Positions 59,080-64,000 of a stretch of DNA of 64,000 nt are shown piece by piece; positions within the stretch are counted from its first letter, which is position 1, and each line of letters starts with the position of its first letter. Location: contig NZ_JACBZA010000001.1 of assembly GCF_013408535.1 (NCBI RefSeq), positions 6,532,850 through 6,596,849 of the forward strand. Reading direction: 5' to 3'. This stretch comes from Actinopolymorpha cephalotaxi. GTDB taxonomy: Bacteria > Actinomycetota > Actinomycetes > Propionibacteriales > Actinopolymorphaceae. The translations under genes were made by a program, and so were the position numbers. The notes beneath the pieces are model-generated. The model searched no databases, had not been told where the DNA came from, and worked only from the letters and a program-made list of their open reading frames with translations.

Positions 59080-60357
59080 TCAGGCGGTCCGTTCGGCGAC
59101 GACGAGTTGGTCGGACAGGCTCGGTAGTTGCCGCAGTCGCGTCCCGCCGTCCTCGAAGACCGGGTCGACGGTGAGCGGTGCGCGTTCGGTGAGGTCCCAG
59201 CCGGTGAGGCGATGGCCGCGCAGGTCGAACCGCACCTCCGCGTCCTGGCTGTACGGCAGGTAGAGCACGAGCAGGTCCCGGTCGGGGCTCGCGCCCAACC
59301 GGGAGTTCTCATCCGAGCCGCCGAGCAGGTCCTGCGCGGACGCGAGCCGGTACAGCCGATGGTCGGCGAACAGCCGGGCCATCAGCGAGATGTCCAGCGC
59401 ACCGGGGAATCCGAGCGCGGTCTGCCACGGGTAGGGCTCCAGCGAGGCGCCGCCGGAGGTGAACCGCGCGCTCGGCGAGTGCCACATCCACATGCCGTGC
59501 GCGCCGTAACCGATCCCCGCGGTCGCGCCCGCCAGCACGCTCGTCCAGCTCGCCCGGCGTACGTCGTCGCGACTCCACCGGCCGTGGCCGCCGACCCGGC
59601 CGTGTTGTTCGTACGCCGGCTCGGCCGCGAGCAGCGGCTTGCGCGGCCTACGCGCGAGGTAGGGAGCGGCCTGCTGCCACGTCAGGTCGACGTTGCGTAC
59701 GTCGTGACCGGACTGGTGGCAGAAGAAGTCCAGCGAGTCGGCGAGGTCGTCCGGCAGGTCGGCATGGGGAGCCGAGTGCGTGGTGAGCAGGCAGTGCGGC
59801 GCGGCGGCGCGCAGGTGGCCGGCCGCCTCGAGGTAGGCGGCGTTCGCCTCCGGGACGCGGTAGTTGTCGTCGCCGCCGACGACCAGGACCGGCTCCAGGT
59901 CGCCGAACGTGCGCGCCACGCGTTCGACGTACGCGCGCCTGTGCTTGTCGGGCATCACGGCGTACGGCGTGCGGGCCGCGGCCCAGGTGCCCGGGACGTA
60001 GTTGTTCCACAGCACGACGAGCAGCAGCCGAAGGCCGTACTCCTCGTGCGCGATCCGGGTGAACTCCCGCGCCTGGGCGAAGTAGTCCTCGTCGGGCCGC
60101 TCGAAGTCGGGGTGCCCGTCGCCGTCGAGGGCGAACGGCTCCCGCGAACCCGCGCGCTCGTCCCGGTCGTGCAGGATCGGCAGCACCGACACGGCCACGC
60201 AGGTGAAGCCCTGCCGGCGGCGAGCGGCGAGGTAGGTGCGCCACTCCTCCTCGCTCGGGTCGGCGAAGCTGCTCCACGCCGTGTCCATGATCAGGGGGAA
60301 GAACGCCTCGCCGAGACGCAGGTGAGTGCCCGACGGGTCCACGGTCAGCCGCGACAT
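59080..60357 (-). CDS. DUF4038 / apiosidase-like glycoside hydrolase
   Basis: 425 residues of the DUF4038 (beta/alpha)8 barrel: FFPLIMDTAWSSFADPSEEE, WNNYVPGTWAAARTPYAVMP, LEPVLVVGGDDNYR and PLLAAEPAYEQHG (late Glu in the acid/base region). No signal peptide, so it may act inside the cell on imported oligosaccharides. ATG 60357 is preferred over a TTG at 60387 close to a GAGG. The exact sugar is unknown. Confidence 0.8.
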   Translation of the reverse strand: MSRLTVDPSGTHLRLGEAFFPLIMDTAWSSFADPSEEEWRTYLAARRRQGFTCVAVSVLPILHDRDERAGSREPFALDGDGHPDFERPDEDYFAQAREFTRIAHEEYGLRLLLVVLWNNYVPGTWAAARTPYAVMPDKHRRAYVERVARTFGDLEPVLVVGGDDNYRVPEANAAYLEAAGHLRAAAPHCLLTTHSAPHADLPDDLADSLDFFCHQSGHDVRNVDLTWQQAAPYLARRPRKPLLAAEPAYEQHGRVGGHGRWSRDDVRRASWTSVLAGATAGIGYGAHGMWMWHSPSARFTSGGASLEPYPWQTALGFPGALDISLMARLFADHRLYRLASAQDLLGGSDENSRLGASPDRDLLVLYLPYSQDAEVRFDLRGHRLTGWDLTERAPLTVDPVFEDGGTRLRQLPSLSDQLVVAERTA

Positions 60358-60506
60358 GTGGGGGAACGTACCAGTCAGCTCGGACAACCTCGGCGAGATC
60401 GTCCGGGACCGGGTGTCGATCCGGGCGGGTCGCGTTCGTGTGGAGGGTGACCAGCGCCGAGACTGACGGCGAGCCGGCGAGACCGGCCAGAGCCCGGGAG
60501 GACACC

Positions 60507-60869
60507 GTGACGAAGCACTACCTGCTCAGCATCCAGCAGCCCGACGGCGGGCCGCCCGCACCGGAGATCATCGAGCCGATCATGGCCGACGTCGCGCGGT
60601 TCAACGACGAACTCCGCGCGGCGGGCGCCTGGGTCTTCGCCGGCGGGCTGCACGAGCCGACCACGGCCACCGTCGTCCGCTACGACGACGGCGAACTGCT
60701 CACCACCGACGGCCCGTACGTCGAGGGCAAGGAACACGTCGGCGGCCTGTCGATCATCGCCGCGGAGGACCTGGACGAGGCCCTGGAGTGGGGCCGCAAG
60801 GCGGCGAAGGCGACCCGGCTACCGGTCGAGGTACGCCCGTTCCAGGGCGACCCCGGCGACCACCTGTAG
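60507..60869 (+). CDS. YCII/DGPF-domain protein paired with ECF42 sigma
   Basis: 120 residues with [20 protein letters not shown] (DGPF-type box). GGGAGG lies just before GTG 60507. The ECF42 sigma gene begins 35 bp downstream. It is a paralogue of the pair at 39-41 kb. Confidence 0.87.
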   Translation: MTKHYLLSIQQPDGGPPAPEIIEPIMADVARFNDELRAAGAWVFAGGLHEPTTATVVRYDDGELLTTDGPYVEGKEHVGGLSIIAAEDLDEALEWGRKAAKATRLPVEVRPFQGDPGDHL

Positions 60870-60904
60870 TCGACCGGGTTCATCCACGGGACAGCCCCAG
60901 CGTC

Positions 60905-62143
60905 ATGCCGGCGATCACCACCGCGGACATCGACCGCGTGTTCCGCGCGGAGTACGGCCGCGCGGTCGCGGTGCTGGTGCGCGTCCTCGGCGACATCGAA
61001 CTCGCCGAGGAGTCGGTCCAGGACGCGTTCGCCGCGGCGGTCGAACGCTGGCCGGACGCCGGGCTTCCACCCAGCCCGGCGGGCTGGATCATCACCACCG
61101 CGCGCAACCGCGCGATCGACCGGCTCCGGCGGGAGGCGTCCCGCGCGGACCGGCACGCCCAGGCCGCCCTGCTGCACGCGGCCGGCGAACCCCTGGAGGA
61201 GGGTGCAGTGCGCGACGACCGGCTGCGTCTCCTCTTCACCTGTTGCCATCCCGCACTCGCCCCGGCCGCGCGGGTGGCGCTCACCCTGCGGTTGCTGGGC
61301 GGGCTCACCACCGCCGAGATCGCCCGCGCGTTCCTGGTGCCCGAACCCACGATGGCGCAGCGGCTGGTGCGCGCGAAGGGCAAGATCCGCGACGCCCGGA
61401 TCCCGTACCGCGTGCCGAACGAGGCCGACCTCCCGGACCGGGTGCGGGCCGTGCTGGCGGTCATCTACCTGATCTTCAACGAGGGGTACGCCGCGAGCGG
61501 TGGCGAGCACCTCGTCCGGGCGGACCTGTGCGCGGAGGCGATCCGGCTGGGCCGCGTACTCGCCGAACTCATGCCGGACGAACCGGAGGCGCTCGGCCTG
61601 CTGGCGTTGATGTTGCTGGTCGACTCGCGCCTGCCGGCGCGGACCAGTGCGGACGGCGGCCTGGTCCGGCTGGCCGACCAGGACCGCGCGCTGTGGGACC
61701 GGTCGCTGGTCGCCGAGGGCCAGTTGCTCGTACGGCGGTGTCTGCGGCGTGGGCAGCCGGGGCCGTACCAGATCCAGGCGGCGATCAACGCCGTGCACAG
61801 CGACGCACCCACCGCCGCCGCGACGGACTGGGCGCAGATCGTCGCGTTGTACGACCAGTTGCTGGCTCTCGGCCCGAACCCGGTTGCCGCGCTCAACCGT
61901 GCGGTAGCCGTCGCGGAGGTGGAGGGTGCCGAGTCGGCGCTCGCGCTGGTCGACGACCTGGACCTGGCCGGCTACTACCTGTTCCACGCCATCCGGGCCG
62001 ACCTGCTGGGCCGGCTGGGCCGGGACGAGGAGGCGGTACGCGCGTACGACGCGGCCATCGCACGCAGCGGGAACCACGCCGAACGTACCTTCCTCGAACA
62101 GCGCCGCGCACTCGCGGCGGGCACCGCGTCAAGCGGGCCTTGA
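60905..62143 (+). CDS. ECF42-type RNA polymerase sigma factor
   Basis: 412 residues: [20 protein letters not shown] and [12 protein letters not shown] in sigma-2, [20 protein letters not shown] in sigma-4, and the long C-terminal DUF6596/TPR part with [20 protein letters not shown]. Closely like the factor at 39150. It follows its YCII partner in the same orientation. Confidence 0.9.
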   Translation: MPAITTADIDRVFRAEYGRAVAVLVRVLGDIELAEESVQDAFAAAVERWPDAGLPPSPAGWIITTARNRAIDRLRREASRADRHAQAALLHAAGEPLEEGAVRDDRLRLLFTCCHPALAPAARVALTLRLLGGLTTAEIARAFLVPEPTMAQRLVRAKGKIRDARIPYRVPNEADLPDRVRAVLAVIYLIFNEGYAASGGEHLVRADLCAEAIRLGRVLAELMPDEPEALGLLALMLLVDSRLPARTSADGGLVRLADQDRALWDRSLVAEGQLLVRRCLRRGQPGPYQIQAAINAVHSDAPTAAATDWAQIVALYDQLLALGPNPVAALNRAVAVAEVEGAESALALVDDLDLAGYYLFHAIRADLLGRLGRDEEAVRAYDAAIARSGNHAERTFLEQRRALAAGTASSGP

Positions 62144-62245
62144 CGCGGTGCCCGGTGGTGGACCGCCGGCAGGTGGTCGGGGTCGACGGGCCTGCCGGTC
62201 GGGTCTGCAGGAGTTACAGGCGGTCGGACGGAACTGCTGCGCGGT

Positions 62246-63274
62246 CTACTGGTCGCGCTTCATCCAGCCGCTGACCTTCCCGCGCACCTTCTCCTCGATG
62301 GTCTCCTCCTTCTCGCCCTCTTCTGTCAACTTCTCCTTGGCGCCCTGTGCCTGTTCCTTGGCGCCCTGGGCCTGTTCGCCGAAGCCCTGCTTCTCCCCGG
62401 CTCCCTGTGCGGTATCCCGAACGCCCTCGGTGCTCTCGCGGCCTTCCTCGACACGGCCTTCCCCGACGCGGCCTTCAGCGGCCTCGCGGGCGCCGGTGAC
62501 GCCCGACGCACCCCGTTCGCCCTCGGGAGCGCCGACGAAGCGTTCCTCGGTGGACTCTTCGTACATCGCGGCACCACCACCCGCGCCGGAGCCCTCGGCG
62601 AACCGCTCCTCGGTCGTGGTCTCCGCGTAACCAGCCGGTCCGCGTCCTTCCGTGCTGCCCGTACCGCCCGTGCTGCCCGGACCGCCCTGTTCGATCCTGC
62701 TCTCCTCCAGGCGGCCTTCCTCGATCTTCTCCTCACCGATCTGGTCCCCGCCGAGCCGGCCCTCTTCGGCGCGGCCCTCCTCGAACCGTCCTTCTTCCTC
62801 ACGGCGCTGATCCGGAATCGCGGTGGCGGCACCCGCGCCCACCGCTCCGCCCGCGGCCGCACCTGCCGCCGCGCCTCCTGCTGCACCTCTTGCCGTTCCA
62901 CCTCCGGTTCCTTCACCGGTGACGTCCTCTTCGACGTACTCCGCAGCCAGCTCCGCCAGTCCGAACGCACGCAACACGTTGCCCGCGGCGTCGACCACGC
63001 GCGAGCTGCCGACGATCGGTGCGATGGCGACGCAGACGCCCTGCGCGTCCTGCACCGTCAGGCCCGCTTCCCGGGCGACCGCGAGGTTGGCGAGGTACGA
63101 CGCGGGTGCGGCGTCCATCGCGATCAGTGCGGCAAGTCGGACGATGTGGTAAGTCCGCGGGTCGAGTTCGGAGTTGGGCAACGTGTCGACGTTCATCTGT
63201 GCCAGTTGCGCGAAGATCGGGTGTTCCCCGTGCGAAAAGGCTCCCAAGGTTCCTTCAGGTGTCTGTGCCGTCAT
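62246..63274 (-). CDS. CMD-like domain with long charged repetitive tail
   Basis: 342 residues. Residues 1-115 resemble the carboxymuconolactone-decarboxylase/AhpD helical fold (YHIVRLAALIAMDAAPASYL; AREAGLTVQDAQGVCVAIAP) but without the CxxC of AhpD. The remaining two thirds are low complexity: Ala/Gly stretch, then many EEGRxEE units, EERF repeats and a QAQGAKEQAQGAKEK tail like LEA/CsbD proteins. GGAAGG lies before ATG 63274. Probably a stress protein; the tail may be disordered. Confidence 0.7.
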   Translation of the reverse strand: MTAQTPEGTLGAFSHGEHPIFAQLAQMNVDTLPNSELDPRTYHIVRLAALIAMDAAPASYLANLAVAREAGLTVQDAQGVCVAIAPIVGSSRVVDAAGNVLRAFGLAELAAEYVEEDVTGEGTGGGTARGAAGGAAAGAAAGGAVGAGAATAIPDQRREEEGRFEEGRAEEGRLGGDQIGEEKIEEGRLEESRIEQGGPGSTGGTGSTEGRGPAGYAETTTEERFAEGSGAGGGAAMYEESTEERFVGAPEGERGASGVTGAREAAEGRVGEGRVEEGRESTEGVRDTAQGAGEKQGFGEQAQGAKEQAQGAKEKLTEEGEKEETIEEKVRGKVSGWMKRDQ

Positions 63275-63403
63275 GGCGTTTCCTTCCTGACAGACCGGGC
63301 GGCCACAAATGATGTCCGCCGCCCCCACAGACCCCACAAGACATCGCAACGGGCACTGCGCCTCACCCCGATCGGGTGAAAGGGCGCAGGCTCCGTCCTC
63401 GGG

Positions 63404-63796
63404 TCAGCCCTGGCCGCGGGCTGCGTCGAACTCCTTCACCAGTTGACGCGGAGCCTGGCAGCGCCACGCGTCGGTCAGCAGTTCCGCGAGCTCGTCGACC
63501 GGTACGTTCGCCAGCCGGACGAGCACGGCCGGGTACCCGTTGTAGTGCGGCTCGGTGAAGAACTTCTCGCTGTCGGAGGCGAGCAGATCCTGCTTCTCAC
63601 CCTCGTTCGCCACCCGTACCGCCAGTACTTCCGGCTGCGGCACCCGGGCCTTCTTGGGGTGGACCCGCTCCATCCACGTCCACGCGAAGCCGCGCTCCTT
63701 GCCCTTGTTCCGTACGGAGAACCCGAAGTGATCTTCACCCTCGGTGGTCTCCGGCAGCGCCAGCGCGATCCGGCGTACGTCGTCCTGGTCGGCCAT
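63404..63796 (-). CDS. MmcQ/YjbR-family protein
   Basis: 130 residues: VRRIALALPETTEGEDHFGF, FFTEPHYNGYPAVLVRLANV and LAELLTDAWRCQAPRQLVKE match the MmcQ/YjbR fold. Function unknown. A GTG at 63817 could add 7 residues. Confidence 0.85.
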   Translation of the reverse strand: MADQDDVRRIALALPETTEGEDHFGFSVRNKGKERGFAWTWMERVHPKKARVPQPEVLAVRVANEGEKQDLLASDSEKFFTEPHYNGYPAVLVRLANVPVDELAELLTDAWRCQAPRQLVKEFDAARGQG

Positions 63797-63891
63797 GCCT
63801 GCCACCGGTCCCTTCACTCACGCCGTACGAGCGTGTGGTCCACGGACCTCACTGTAGGCATCCCTCGCTGTGGGCATCCCAGCTGTCGGCG

Positions 63892-64000
63892 TCACTCGAC
63901 CAGCTGGGGGTACGCCGGGCGCCGGCTGGTGGACAGCGTGCGGATCTCCCGCGGCCAGGCCAGCTCGATGCCGAGGCCGTCGGTGAGCAGGCGCTGGTAG
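63892..64000 (-). CDS. C-terminal end of a gene running off the window
   Basis: The minus-strand frame from 64000 encodes 35 residues (GLGIELAWPREIRTLSTSRR within them) before TGA at 63894-63892. Codon bias is good, so it is probably a real gene end. Too short to name. Confidence 0.5.
   Translation of the reverse strand, partial: YQRLLTDGLGIELAWPREIRTLSTSRRPAYPQLVE

Overview
The window is high-GC (about 70%) chromosomal DNA of an actinomycete. GTG and TTG starts, ATGA/GTGA stop-start overlaps, a CarH/LitR-type light regulator, the heterodimeric lycopene cyclase CrtYc/CrtYd, F420-type flavin-fold proteins and a pSAM2-like integrative element all point there. A Propionibacteriales/Nocardioidales relative is my guess; the sequence does not fix the genus.

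Layout. (1) 1-2.4 kb: the 3' end of a TAXI-type TRAP transporter (fused permease, then its binding lipoprotein). (2) 2.5-18.1 kb: a light-responsive carotenoid island. It holds a Rieske/DUF5914 protein; an operon of a B12-binding CarH-like photoreceptor, a photolyase and a methyltransferase fused to a CrtU-type carotenoid flavoprotein; crtYc-crtYd; the operon crtE-SDR-crtI-crtB; a DUF523-DUF1722 protein; and a UbiH-like FAD oxygenase. Together these could make an aromatic-ring carotenoid under light control. A phosphotransferase gene at 3.7-4.5 kb is framed by paired palindromic hairpins and an identical 24-bp repeat. (3) 18.3-26.5 kb: tRNA-Arg(ACG) followed by a decayed pSAM2-like element: integrase and replication-initiator pseudogenes, a sortase plus collagen-like surface protein as cargo, an oxidoreductase fragment, and an IS481 remnant split by an apparently intact IS110 element. 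The 13-bp tRNA 3' end is repeated at 26,434. (4) 26.5-30.5 kb: a scar zone with an integrase fragment, a HAD fragment, an AI-2E-type permease with an in-frame amber codon, a coiled-coil protein and a response regulator lacking its output domain.

(5) 30.5-64 kb: ordinary accessory chromosome. It has hydrolases, VOC and GNAT proteins, an MFS pump, two DHFR-like proteins, a MEDS-STAS/MEDS-kinase signalling pair, two YCII-ECF sigma pairs, a third ECF sigma factor, an XRE-ImmA protease, a 5'-3' exonuclease, an ArsR-arsenate-reductase-like fusion with a clear operator, two NUDIX/nucleotidyltransferase genes, a second sortase next to an Excalibur protein, two flavin-fold (PPOX) proteins, an apiosidase-like enzyme and a CMD-like protein with a highly charged repetitive tail.

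The most unusual items are: (a) the IS110 copy, whose ends can be read exactly because it interrupts an IS481 gene, and whose 300-nt leader folds into two loops with short matches to both the target and its own ends, as expected for a bridge RNA; (b) the methyltransferase-CrtU fusion; (c) the hairpin-framed phosphotransferase cassette; (d) a shared GGGTCTGTC/GCGGGACAG motif in front of the photoreceptor operon and of a DNA-repair exonuclease. Assignments rest on reading motifs by eye; no database search was run.
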